A DNA stretch of 24,190 nt from a virus (IMGVR_UViG_3300031841_002377:1-24190); one strand, 5' to 3'; counted from the first letter of the stretch, positions 5,481-13,651 are shown. The notes: generated from the letters alone by a model not told the origin. A program made the numbers and translations.

Positions 5481-5502
5481 TAAGCAAACAGAAAGGGCAG
5501 AA

Positions 5503-6174
5503 ATGTCAAGTTATACAGACCAAGATAAAAATTATACACAATGCGCAAAATGCGCAGAACCATTGGAACCAAATAACCAAGGTGCATTAGATATTAGCTA
5601 TAACGGTGGTTATGGTGATTTCGTAGACAATTACGATGGGGAAGAATTATTCTTTCGTCTTTGTCACAAGCACGCTCATCAATTTACTAACTGGTTAGGT
5701 AATCCATCAGCAATACACCCAAGTGCAGGTCATTCTCACAATGGTTCAGAAAAAGGTTTTTGGTATGGCCATATTGGTTGGGACCAAAAAACTTGGTTGT
5801 CACACCTACGTACTTTTACGTGGTGGCTATTTAAAACACGTAGCTTTAAAAAAGCTTGGTCTGAATTAGTTCATTCAGTTAAAAGTCACATTACGTGGAC
5901 TCGTTCTAATATTAACGATTCAAGTACACCAGTTGTTTGGTCACAATTCTTTTTTAAATTGTTTTTCTTAGACAATGCTTATGCTGGTACAGTTACCGCA
6001 TTAAAGCGTAAGCTCACTGTTTGGAAACACCAAAAAGCTAAAAAAATATATCGTAAATACAAGTCTCTTTACTCAGAAATTTGGGAAAGTGCTATTTACG
6101 GTAAACTCACAGAATCCGAAAAATCTTTAATTATGGATATTGGTGAAGCTTTAAAACAGCAAGAAGAAGAGTAA
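5503..6174 (+). CDS. Zinc-binding protein of actinophage type, 223 aa
   Basis: ATG 5503 follows a moderate ribosome binding site (AAAGGG). The N-terminal 80 residues carry C14-x2-C17, then GALDISYNGGYGDFVDNYDG, then C54-x2-H57 with further histidines at 59, 77 and 79. I recall actinophage proteins with the same order (CxxC, GGYG-F-D, LCHxCAH, SHxH); here the second cysteine of the last pair is a histidine. The C-terminal half is Trp/Lys-rich with a hydrophobic patch (SQFFFKLFFLDNAYAG near 147-162) and ends QQEEE. All six arginine codons are CGT, whereas neighbouring genes mostly use AGA, suggesting high expression or a different origin. Position just before the terminase is where a small terminase might be, but nothing in it resembles one. 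Function unknown. Confidence 0.75.
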   Translation: MSSYTDQDKNYTQCAKCAEPLEPNNQGALDISYNGGYGDFVDNYDGEELFFRLCHKHAHQFTNWLGNPSAIHPSAGHSHNGSEKGFWYGHIGWDQKTWLSHLRTFTWWLFKTRSFKKAWSELVHSVKSHITWTRSNINDSSTPVVWSQFFFKLFFLDNAYAGTVTALKRKLTVWKHQKAKKIYRKYKSLYSEIWESAIYGKLTESEKSLIMDIGEALKQQEEE

Positions 6175-6184
6175 TCTTTTTCAA

Positions 6185-6213
6185 AAAGGGGGTATTGCTA
6201 CAATATCCCCTTT
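6185..6213 (+). terminator. 13-bp hairpin between zinc protein and terminase
   Basis: 6185-6197 pairs with 6201-6213 through 13 base pairs (one G-T) around a three-base CTA loop. The T run after it is short, and the stem is followed by the -10 box of the terminase promoter. It may terminate or attenuate the upstream transcript, or mark an RNA processing site. Confidence 0.5.
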
Positions 6214-6222
6214 AAAGCTGTT

Positions 6223-6228
6223 TATAAT
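6223..6228 (+). promoter_or_regulatory. -10 box of a leaderless terminase promoter
   Basis: A perfect TATAAT ends six bases before the ATG at 6235. Transcription would start at or within one or two bases of the start codon. No Shine-Dalgarno sequence precedes the ATG, and no good -35 is seen at 17 bases. Confidence 0.5.
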
Positions 6229-6234
6229 GAACTA

Positions 6235-7497
6235 ATGCCTAAAGATATTTTAGAGAATGTACAAGCGTCAAAACAGAGGGTATACAATATAACATTCCCC
6301 CCTCTTCACGATGCCCAAAAAGAAGTTCACGATTCTAAAGCTCGTTGGAAAATACTTTGTGCTGGTAGACGATTCGGAAAATCTCGACTTGGAGTACAGA
6401 TGTGCTTAGAAATAGCATTAGCTGGTGGACGTGCTTGGTGGGTAGCTCCTACATTCGCAATATCTAGAGTTGGTTGGCGTGATATTCAAGCAGCAGCCGC
6501 ATCTTTTCCAAAAGAAATGGGTGTAAACATCAAAGTAGGCGATATGCAAGTAGATTTTAACAATGGTGGCTTTATTGGTGTTCGTTCTGCTGATAATCCA
6601 CAAAGACTTAGAGGTGAGGGTCTTGACTTCCTTGTTATGGATGAGGCCGCTTTCGTAAAAGAGGAAACTTGGACAGAAGTACTTAGGCCTACTCTTACTG
6701 AAAGAAAAGGTTCTGCATTATTCATCAGCACACCAAAAGGAATGGATAATTGGTTTTATAGATTATTTGAAAGAGCAAAAACACAGCCCGACTGGGAGAG
6801 ATTTCAATTTCCCTCTACTTCTAATCCTTTAGTTGAAGAATCAGAAGTTGAAGCAGCTAAACAAGAAATTGGTTCTCTCGTATTTGCTCAAGAGTATATG
6901 GCTCAATTTATATCTGAGGGTTCTCAGATGTTCAAACAAGATTGGTTTAGATATTATCAAGAGGGTGTGGGACAAGTTTTTGCTGATGGAGAAAAATACG
7001 ATTTAAACGATATGACATTATTTGGTTCAGTTGACCTTGCAACATCAACAAGAGAATCTGCTGACTATACAGTTATAGGAAGCTTTGGACTTCATCAACC
7101 AACAAAAAAACTTTTTATTTTAGATATGACTATTGCAAGAATGGAAGCACCCGATATTATTCCAGCAATTAAAAGACACGTTGTAAAAAACAATCTTGAA
7201 TGGGTGGGAATTGAAAAAGCAGGTTTTCAGCTAGCTTTAGTACAATTTGCAAGAAGAGAAGGTCTTCCAGTTGTTGAATTAAGGGCTGATAGAGACAAGC
7301 GACAAAGAGCACTTCCTTTATCTGCTAAGATGGAAGCAGGATTAGTTTATCTTCCTAAGAATGAAGAGTACTCTTGGGTAGCTGACGTAGAACGTGAACT
7401 TCTCACGTTTCCAGTTGGTGCTCACGATGACATTGTTGACTGTATATCATATGCTGTCATACAAGAGAAACGTCAAAGGAAGTGGGAAGCATATTAA
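6235..7497 (+). CDS. terL: Terminase large subunit
   Basis: The packaging motor ATPase and nuclease that pumps phage DNA into the prohead through the portal. The ATPase domain shows Walker A AGRRFGKSR (about residues 43-51), Walker B LDFLVMDEAA (about 130-139) with the catalytic Glu, and the coupling motif STPKG (about 164-168). The nuclease domain has the first acidic residue in GSVDLATSTRESADYTVIG (about 264-282) and a late acid pair in AHDDIVDCISYAV (about 397-409). Length (420 aa) is normal for HK97-like phages. ATG 6235 is chosen because TATAAT lies six bases upstream and there is no ribosome binding site, suggesting leaderless translation. The portal gene follows two bases after the stop. 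No small terminase was recognised. Confidence 0.96.
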   Translation: MPKDILENVQASKQRVYNITFPPLHDAQKEVHDSKARWKILCAGRRFGKSRLGVQMCLEIALAGGRAWWVAPTFAISRVGWRDIQAAAASFPKEMGVNIKVGDMQVDFNNGGFIGVRSADNPQRLRGEGLDFLVMDEAAFVKEETWTEVLRPTLTERKGSALFISTPKGMDNWFYRLFERAKTQPDWERFQFPSTSNPLVEESEVEAAKQEIGSLVFAQEYMAQFISEGSQMFKQDWFRYYQEGVGQVFADGEKYDLNDMTLFGSVDLATSTRESADYTVIGSFGLHQPTKKLFILDMTIARMEAPDIIPAIKRHVVKNNLEWVGIEKAGFQLALVQFARREGLPVVELRADRDKRQRALPLSAKMEAGLVYLPKNEEYSWVADVERELLTFPVGAHDDIVDCISYAVIQEKRQRKWEAY

Positions 7498-7499
7498 TT

Positions 7500-10043
7500 A
7501 TGGCTGAAGAGAAAAGTTTTTACAGAAGAGCGGTTGAATACTTACAAGCACCGCCCGAAAGACAAGTTAAAGGTTTAACATATAATCAAAGCACAAACAG
7601 TGCTTTAGATTCTGCTGTATTCGGATACAATACAAGTTCGGGTGCATTTCCAGCTAAATTACTAGAAGATATTGGCGAGGGAACTGGTAATTCAGCTGTT
7701 GTCGCTTGTATCAATGTTTTAGCTACCGCTTTCGCAGAACCAGTCCTTAAAGTAATGACTAAAACTACTGATGGTGATGAAGAGCAAATGCTTCATCCAG
7801 TCGAAAAACTTTTACAAAGACCTAATCCTTTTACATCGGGTCCTTTACTTTCCCACTACATCGTTACAGCATTAAACGCTAGCGGTGACGCATATTTATT
7901 AAAGATAAGAAATTCTTCGGGCCGAGTCATACAACTAATCCCAATGATGCCCGACAGAGTTACCCCTCGTGGCAATGAAGATGAATTAATTACTCATTAC
8001 GAGTATTACGGTTCATCTAAGACAATGGGCGAATTCGTTGTTCTCAAGAAAGACGATTTAGTTCATATCCGACAAGGAATAGACCCAAACAATCACAGAC
8101 GTGGTTTTGCTCCTCTTAAATCTGTTTTAAGAGAACTCGTAGGTGATGAAGCTGCTGGTCAATATGCAACAGCATTACTTCACAATATGGCAGTGCCAGG
8201 CGTTATTCTTTCTCCGAAAGATGACTCTAACGGCGGACCGTCAAGAGAAGAAGCAGAAGCTATTGCTAAAATGTATAAATCTAAATTTGGTGGTGCAAAT
8301 AGAGGCGCTCCTATGGTTCTTACTGGACCAATGGATGTTAAACCAGTATCTTTTTCTCCAGACCAAATGGATTTAAAAGAACTTAGAAGACTTCCCGAAG
8401 AGAGAGTTTCTGCAGTTTTAGGTGTCCCAGCGATTCTCGCAGGCCTAGGAGCTGGTCTAGATGCGGCGACCTACAACAATACGAAAGAATTAAGAGAATT
8501 CTTTACTGAGCAAAAACTTATTCCTTTATGGAAAACAGTTGCTAATGAATTAACACATCAGTTACTTCTTTCAGACTTTACAAATGACGAAGCTACTTAC
8601 TGTGCTTATGACTTGAATATGGTCAGAGCTTTAGCTTCCGATAAAGATTCAACATACAAGAGAATGAATATGGCTGTTGCTGGTGGTTGGGCTACAATCT
8701 CAGAAGCTAGAAAAGCAGCTCATTTAGATGTTGATGAAACCCACGATGTTTATTTACGTCCACTTAACATGGTCGCTGTTCCTATAGAACAAGGTAACCA
8801 ACCATATCAGATTCAAGAAACACAAGAAGCTGATAAAAGTATTTCTACAAAAGACACATTGTCAACAGAGGATTTCGGAGTTGAGTCAGTAAGACAAGAT
8901 GTTGTTGCAATGACTGATGAACCAAGAAACGAAGAAAAGTATATTGCCGAAATGCCTAACGGTGCTTTTTGTATTATTGACCATGATACTGAAAAAGTAA
9001 TTGAATGTTTTAAAACAGAAGCTGCTGCTGAAAGAGCATTAGCTGATATGAAAAAATCAATTGCTGAAGAAAAAGCTGCTGTTTCAGCTAAGGTTAAAAA
9101 AACTTTACAAAAAAAAGTAAAAGAACACAACGATAAAAATCCTAAGTACAGAGCTACTTATGGAATGTTGGCCGCAGTATTTAGACGAGGTGTTGGTGCC
9201 TATAGAACTAACCCAGCTTCAGTGCGAGGTAATGTAACTGGTGCAACCCAGTGGGGAATAGCCAGAGTGAACGCCTTTATAAAAGGTCTTAAAGGTAAAT
9301 TTCCTAGAAGTGCTTTCGACCAAGATTTACTTCCTAGTGGTCACCCACTAAGTTCAAAAAAATCAGCTAAAGCTGAATCAGTTAAAACTGGTGATACTGT
9401 TAGCTGGTCAATAAATAAAGACCCAGACCCACCTTCAACGGTGCATGGTGTAGTTACTTCTGTCAACAGTGAGAAGAAAGAAGCAACTATGATGGTATGG
9501 GCCATTATGGAAGACGGTTCTCATAAAAAAACTGATAGAAGTGTAGTTCAGCCAATTTCTAAATTAAAAAAAATTAAAGATTGGCGTAAAGAGGAAAAAG
9601 CAAAAGATGATGTTACTAACTTCCCTAGAAGTGGAGATAACCAAAAAATATCTCTTTCTAACTCACAATACAAACAGTTTCCAGATTTCAAGTACGTACA
9701 AGACTTGAAAGACAACTACCCAACAATTTGGCGTAGAGCTGGCACTGGAGGAAACCCTCCTACTTCATTCACTGGTAATGATGCATTTAACAGATGGTCA
9801 AAATATAAAAAAGGTGATAGAAGTCCAGCAGTTCTCTCTTGGGTAAAAAGAAGAGAACGATTTATGAATCGTCACAAAAACAACAATAGGCTAAACGGTG
9901 CTATTGCTGTTATGAAATGGGGCGGTGTTACAACTGGTGGAGTTTCACAAATGAAGAAGCTTGTGAATGAACAGAAGAAAAAAGTAGACGCTAGAAAGAA
10001 AAAAGCTAAGCTTTTAGTTTCTGAGAAAACCGCTAAAAAATAG
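7500..10043 (+). CDS. Portal protein with a long multi-module C-terminal extension
   Basis: Residues 1 to about 425 are an HK97-type portal, the dodecameric ring at the capsid vertex through which DNA enters (NSAVVACINVLATAFAEPVL early on; later LRRLPEERVSAVLGVPAILA). Portals usually end there, but the frame continues without a stop to 847 residues. After an acidic linker come: a short module near 480-519 (FCIIDHDTEKVIECF then an Ala/Glu helix); a basic module near 540-617 (RRGVGAYRTNPASVRGNVTG ... DLLPSGHPLS); a Tudor/SH3-like DUF2945-type module near 627-690 (VKTGDTVSW ... TVHGVVTSV); and a very basic C-terminal module (SPAVLSWVKRRERFMNRH, AVMKWGGVTTGG, Lys-rich tail). These modules are familiar from marine phage head proteins. 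ATG 7500 is preferred; a GTG at 7482 would add six residues and overlap the terminase. Confidence 0.9.
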   Translation: MAEEKSFYRRAVEYLQAPPERQVKGLTYNQSTNSALDSAVFGYNTSSGAFPAKLLEDIGEGTGNSAVVACINVLATAFAEPVLKVMTKTTDGDEEQMLHPVEKLLQRPNPFTSGPLLSHYIVTALNASGDAYLLKIRNSSGRVIQLIPMMPDRVTPRGNEDELITHYEYYGSSKTMGEFVVLKKDDLVHIRQGIDPNNHRRGFAPLKSVLRELVGDEAAGQYATALLHNMAVPGVILSPKDDSNGGPSREEAEAIAKMYKSKFGGANRGAPMVLTGPMDVKPVSFSPDQMDLKELRRLPEERVSAVLGVPAILAGLGAGLDAATYNNTKELREFFTEQKLIPLWKTVANELTHQLLLSDFTNDEATYCAYDLNMVRALASDKDSTYKRMNMAVAGGWATISEARKAAHLDVDETHDVYLRPLNMVAVPIEQGNQPYQIQETQEADKSISTKDTLSTEDFGVESVRQDVVAMTDEPRNEEKYIAEMPNGAFCIIDHDTEKVIECFKTEAAAERALADMKKSIAEEKAAVSAKVKKTLQKKVKEHNDKNPKYRATYGMLAAVFRRGVGAYRTNPASVRGNVTGATQWGIARVNAFIKGLKGKFPRSAFDQDLLPSGHPLSSKKSAKAESVKTGDTVSWSINKDPDPPSTVHGVVTSVNSEKKEATMMVWAIMEDGSHKKTDRSVVQPISKLKKIKDWRKEEKAKDDVTNFPRSGDNQKISLSNSQYKQFPDFKYVQDLKDNYPTIWRRAGTGGNPPTSFTGNDAFNRWSKYKKGDRSPAVLSWVKRRERFMNRHKNNNRLNGAIAVMKWGGVTTGGVSQMKKLVNEQKKKVDARKKKAKLLVSEKTAKK

Positions 10044-10086
10044 CTGTTAAAATAAGATTTAGAGAAAGAGATTTAGGGGAAATAAA

Positions 10087-11349
10087 TTGAATAAAGAATC
10101 TAAAAATTTCGAGTTTAAAACAATTGATGACGAAAAAGGCTCAGTCGAAGCTGTCTTTTCTGTTTTTAACAATATGGATACAGATGGTGACGTCATGGTA
10201 CCAGGCTCAATAAAGTCTGGATTTAAAGATAATCAAGTGCCGATGGTCTTCGCTCACAAGTGGGACCAGCCAATTGGAAAAGGAGTCATCTCTCAAGATG
10301 AAAACAAAGCAGTATTTAAAGGTAGCTTTTTTATGGATACCGAGGCTGGTAAGGAGGCCTATGCACTGGCCAAAGGAATGGGAGACTTACAAGAGTGGTC
10401 CTTCGGATTTAGAATTGATGACGCAGAAGTAAAAGCTTTTCAATCAGAAGAAATGGAAGAAGAAGTGGAAGCACGTTTTATTAAAAGTGCAACTGTGTAC
10501 GAAGTATCCCCAGTACTAGTTGGCGCAAATCGTGAAACCTATACTCTTGCTATAAAGTCTGGCGAAGAAGCCGTTTATGAAGACGCTTTAAAAGCTCTTC
10601 CTAAAGATTTATTTGAAACACAAGAAGAAGCAGAAAAAAGAGCTCAAGAACTAGGTTGTTCTGGTTCTCATAAAGAAATGTATGAAGGCAAAGAATACTA
10701 TATGCCTTGTAATGACCACGCTTCTTACTTATCTTCAATGGAAAAAAGTTTAAGGAACGACGTCGAAGAAAAAGACGCTTCCGAAGATTCTGAATCTAAT
10801 ACTAGCGTGCAAGGTATGAGATTTTCAGACGAGGTAAAAGATGTGCTTGCTGCATTAGATAGCCTCATTGTAAGAGCAACTAGCATAGGCGAGTTGCGAA
10901 AGGGAGAGGGCAGAAAGTTGTCAGATAATGCAACTTCCGCACTTAGAGCAGTTCAAGAAGACTTGAACGATGCTTGGGCCGAAATTGACCAACTCATTGA
11001 GGACGTCAGTCTCGTACCAGCCGATTCTGAAGAAACAATAACAGAAGAGGAAACACTAGAAGCTGAAACTGCTGAGGCCGAGGAAATCGTCTCAGAAGTT
11101 GAAGAATCATCTGCTGAGGAAATCGTAGATGAAGCTACTACTGTAGAATCTGAAGTTGCTGTTGAACCAGAAGAGGAAGAAGCATCTGAAGAATCTTCAG
11201 AAGAAATGGAAACTGAAATAGCTGAAGCAGAAGCTCCAGTTGCTGAAGTTTCTGAAACTCCTCAAGAGCTTATGGAAGATGATTCTGATTTATTCGCGGA
11301 AACACAGCAAATACTTGCTGATGCTTCGATAGCGGAAATCGACGAATAA
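10087..11349 (+). CDS. Prohead protease (S78 family) fused to zinc-knuckle and acidic scaffold-like tail
   Basis: The serine protease that processes the capsid precursor during head maturation. Catalytic His57 lies in FAHKWDQPIGK and Ser105 in LQEWSFGF, both typical of caudoviral S78 proteases, in a domain of about 155 residues. The remaining 265 residues are unusual. A module at about 174-215 has C191-x3-H195 and C208-x2-H211 (GCSGSHKEMYEGKEYYMPCN), plausibly metal-binding. A helical stretch follows, and from about residue 305 the sequence is extremely Glu-rich, like a scaffold or delta domain. The start is TTG 10087: AGGGGA lies seven bases upstream and no ATG fits. Such protease-scaffold fusions would place both activities inside the prohead; that is inference. 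Confidence 0.9.
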   Translation: MNKESKNFEFKTIDDEKGSVEAVFSVFNNMDTDGDVMVPGSIKSGFKDNQVPMVFAHKWDQPIGKGVISQDENKAVFKGSFFMDTEAGKEAYALAKGMGDLQEWSFGFRIDDAEVKAFQSEEMEEEVEARFIKSATVYEVSPVLVGANRETYTLAIKSGEEAVYEDALKALPKDLFETQEEAEKRAQELGCSGSHKEMYEGKEYYMPCNDHASYLSSMEKSLRNDVEEKDASEDSESNTSVQGMRFSDEVKDVLAALDSLIVRATSIGELRKGEGRKLSDNATSALRAVQEDLNDAWAEIDQLIEDVSLVPADSEETITEEETLEAETAEAEEIVSEVEESSAEEIVDEATTVESEVAVEPEEEEASEESSEEMETEIAEAEAPVAEVSETPQELMEDDSDLFAETQQILADASIAEIDE

Positions 11350-11381
11350 GTATAAGCAATTAAACAAGGAGACATTTTCAA

Positions 11382-12638
11382 ATGGCTGAAATTAAAGAGC
11401 TAAGAGAAAAAGTCGCTGCTAAAAGAGCTGAATTAAAAGAGCTTTTCGAGGCACAAGAAGACGGCAAGTACTCAGCCGAGCAAAAAGGAGAAATCCAATC
11501 TCGCAATGAAGAACTTGCAAGTCTAGTAGAAGAAGTAAATATTCTTTCTGCTAAAAGTGCTAACGAAAAAGCTATGAATGAAGATTCAGAGCCAGTTAGC
11601 GGCGGATACGCCGAAGAGGCATCCGCACCAATTTCAACAATTGGTGATGCATTCGTTAAATCAGATGCATACAAAAACTACGTTACAAAAGGCGTAGGCG
11701 GAATTGACTCAACAGTGAAATTTAACCCAATGGGTTATAAATCCACTTTAGGCGCGGGTACAACTGCTTCATATCCACCAGAGGTCTTAAGACAACCTGG
11801 TGTCATTGAAGAAAGTTTGAGAGACCCAAATGCAGTTATTGGACTTTTCGACCAAATCGAAACAGACCAAAATGCATTCCAGTACCTTGAAGAAACCACT
11901 TTCACAAATGCTGCTGCTGAAGCAGCTGAAGAGGGTGCTGCTGCTGAAGCAGAACTTGACTTCACAGAGCAAACTGCTGCAATCAGAAAAATTGCAGTTT
12001 TCTTGCCAGTGACAGAAGAGTTACTCGCTGACGTTAGCGGAATTCAAGGTTACGTAAATTCAAGATTATCAACAATGATGAGACTTCGTTTAGACGGACA
12101 GTTACTTAGTGGTGACGGTTCCGCTCCTAACTTAGAAGGAATCCTCGATGCTGGTAAAACTCTTGTAAACTCTGTTGACTACTCCACATACGTAAGCGGT
12201 GGCGGAGAATTAAACAGAATGGGTGCAATCTATGAAGCAATCACTGACATTAGAACAGGTGCTTTCATAGAGCCAGATGCAATCGTAATGCATCCAAACG
12301 ACTGGTACCAAACAGTAACAGCTGTTAGCGACATCACAACAAGTGGTTCAAAGAACCCATTGTTCGTTGCTGCAGGTGGATTTGGTGCTGGACCACAAGC
12401 ATCACTTTGGGGATTAAAAGTTGTTCCTACAACTGCAATCTCTGAGGGTACAGTGCTTGTCGGTAGATTCGGTGGCGGTGAAGCTGCTCACGTAGTTATG
12501 AAACAAGGTATTGATATCGCTGTTTCTGACAGTCACTCTGACTTCTTTTCCAAAGGAAAAGTTGCAATCAGAGCAACAATGCGTGTTGGTTTCCCAGTCT
12601 ACAAACAAAAGGGATTTACCAAAATCACAAACTTCTAA
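11382..12638 (+). CDS. Major capsid protein, HK97 fold
   Basis: The main shell protein. The first 60 or so residues are a charged coiled coil (KELREKVAAKRAELKELFEA), the expected N-terminal delta/scaffolding region that the prohead protease removes. The shell domain follows (SYPPEVLRQPGVIEESLRD; KIAVFLPVTEELLADVSGIQ; QLLSGDGSAPNLEGILDAG, the usual G-G/D-G..P..GIL signature; LWGLKVVPTTAISEGTVLVG near the end). Length 418 aa is normal. AAGGAG (11366-11371) precedes the ATG. Two consecutive hairpins follow the gene, one across its stop codon, which may protect or terminate this abundant message. Confidence 0.96.
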   Translation: MAEIKELREKVAAKRAELKELFEAQEDGKYSAEQKGEIQSRNEELASLVEEVNILSAKSANEKAMNEDSEPVSGGYAEEASAPISTIGDAFVKSDAYKNYVTKGVGGIDSTVKFNPMGYKSTLGAGTTASYPPEVLRQPGVIEESLRDPNAVIGLFDQIETDQNAFQYLEETTFTNAAAEAAEEGAAAEAELDFTEQTAAIRKIAVFLPVTEELLADVSGIQGYVNSRLSTMMRLRLDGQLLSGDGSAPNLEGILDAGKTLVNSVDYSTYVSGGGELNRMGAIYEAITDIRTGAFIEPDAIVMHPNDWYQTVTAVSDITTSGSKNPLFVAAGGFGAGPQASLWGLKVVPTTAISEGTVLVGRFGGGEAAHVVMKQGIDIAVSDSHSDFFSKGKVAIRATMRVGFPVYKQKGFTKITNF

Positions 12639-12649
12639 AGTTAGAAGTT
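12630..12649 (+). other. Hairpin across the capsid gene stop codon
   Basis: AACTTCTAA (12630-12638, including the TAA stop) is perfectly complementary to TTAGAAGTT (12641-12649). It may stabilise the capsid message or affect translation of the next gene. Confidence 0.55.
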
Positions 12650-12656
12650 ACATTTA

Positions 12657-12683
12657 GTAAAGGGGTCCCAGTGACCCCTTTAC
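12657..12683 (+). terminator. 11-bp hairpin after the capsid gene
   Basis: GTAAAGGGGTC (12657-12667) pairs perfectly with GACCCCTTTAC (12673-12683), loop CCAGT. No T tract follows, so a partial terminator or an RNase-blocking 3' end for the capsid transcript is more likely than full termination. Confidence 0.6.
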
Positions 12684-12711
12684 ACAAAGAATTAAGAATA
12701 GGAATTAATAA

Positions 12712-12957
12712 ATGGAATATATAGTAGCAAAGAAAGACATTTGGAAATTACAAGACGGAACAATCTTTGAGGGTTCTGCTAACGAACTTCCAAAATCAAA
12801 CGCTTCTAAAATAGCAAAAGCTGGAATGGAATATTCAGTTGCTTATTTAGAGAATAACGGCTGGAAAAAAGAAGCTCCTAAAAAAGCTGCACCTAAAAAA
12901 GCTGCACCAAAAGCAGAAAACAAAGCTGTTAAACCAGAAGACTTAGAAGACAAGTAG
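12712..12957 (+). CDS. Small protein with Lys/Ala/Pro-rich tail, 81 aa
   Basis: ATG 12712 with AGGA about nine bases upstream, directly after the capsid hairpins. Residues 1-52 look like a small beta-rich domain (MEYIVAKKDIWKLQDGTIFE). The tail is a low-complexity basic repeat (KKAAPKKAAPK) ending PEDLEDK. Small genes between capsid and connector in HK97-like phages are often decoration or head-associated proteins, but nothing here proves it. The frame ends seven bases before the next gene. Confidence 0.7.
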   Translation: MEYIVAKKDIWKLQDGTIFEGSANELPKSNASKIAKAGMEYSVAYLENNGWKKEAPKKAAPKKAAPKAENKAVKPEDLEDK

Positions 12958-12964
12958 GCCATAA

Positions 12965-13651
12965 ATGGCTTTAAGTGCGGTTTCTGACGTAGAAAAAGTC
13001 CTTGGTGTAGATTTATCGACCAATGATGAGACCAACGTCACTAATGTTTTTATACCAGCTGCAGATGCGGCTATAGAAAACTACGTTGGTTATGAGTTAG
13101 ATTACCAATCAAGCATAGAGGAAAAATTCGATGGAAACGATGATGATTCAATTTATCTTAAACACATACCGATTATCAGTGTTTCTTCTATTGTTGAAGA
13201 TGGTGTTACTTTAACTGAGGGTAATTCTGAAGACTATGTTGTATATAAAAAGCAAGGCCTTATCAAAAGAACTGGTTTACAATACTGGTCAACTCAGAGA
13301 CTACAAAATATCGTCGTTACTTACAGTGCTGGTTATTCTGACTCCGAAGTTAGTGCAGAAGATATTCCTAGTGATATAAAATTTGTATCAGCACGTGTTG
13401 CTGGTAGATTATGGGCTGCTTCAGCCAATATTTCCACACAACAATCAACTGGTGTAGTTTCAACCAACATCGCAGATAATTCAACAGATTCAAAGTTTCA
13501 AATGGTTAAATCAGAAAGTATTGGCGATTATGACGTCGAATATGAATCACTATTAGACCAACTCAACCAAGAATTATTAAATCCAGCTGATAAATCAATA
13601 TTATCTAAATATAAAAAACAATTCTTCACATCCGCTGGAATATTAGACTAG
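12965..13651 (+). CDS. Head-tail connector (HK97 gp6 / SPP1 gp15-like), 228 aa
   Basis: Adaptor that forms a ring below the portal. The N-terminal helix pair is typical (VSDVEKVLGVDLSTNDETNV, then PAADAAIENYVGYEL), followed by the beta domain of the family (IYLKHIPIISVSSIVEDGV; NIVVTYSAGYSD) and a long helix starting IPSDIKFVSARVAGRLWAAS. At 228 residues it is slightly longer than many homologues, with extra C-terminal helix. Its usual partner (the gp7/gp16-like joining protein) is not adjacent but 3.8 kb downstream at 17496, because an accessory island intervenes. Confidence 0.82.
   Translation: MALSAVSDVEKVLGVDLSTNDETNVTNVFIPAADAAIENYVGYELDYQSSIEEKFDGNDDDSIYLKHIPIISVSSIVEDGVTLTEGNSEDYVVYKKQGLIKRTGLQYWSTQRLQNIVVTYSAGYSDSEVSAEDIPSDIKFVSARVAGRLWAASANISTQQSTGVVSTNIADNSTDSKFQMVKSESIGDYDVEYESLLDQLNQELLNPADKSILSKYKKQFFTSAGILD

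Noticed and set aside
5090-5490. tmRNA, tRNA or group I intron in the gene-free region
   Set aside because: No T-arm GGTTCGA-type sequence, no tmRNA 5' GGGG-TG...TTCGAC end, no tag frame, and no group I core sequences were found by eye.
8813-9130. Leftward 105-codon frame inside the portal extension
   Set aside because: Shadow of the long portal frame; no ribosome binding site or promoter, and the composition (Ser/Ala/Phe-rich) is what antisense of Glu/Lys-rich coding gives.
11378-11674. Leftward frame over the capsid N terminus
   Set aside because: Antisense of the charged coiled-coil start of the capsid gene; no start signals.
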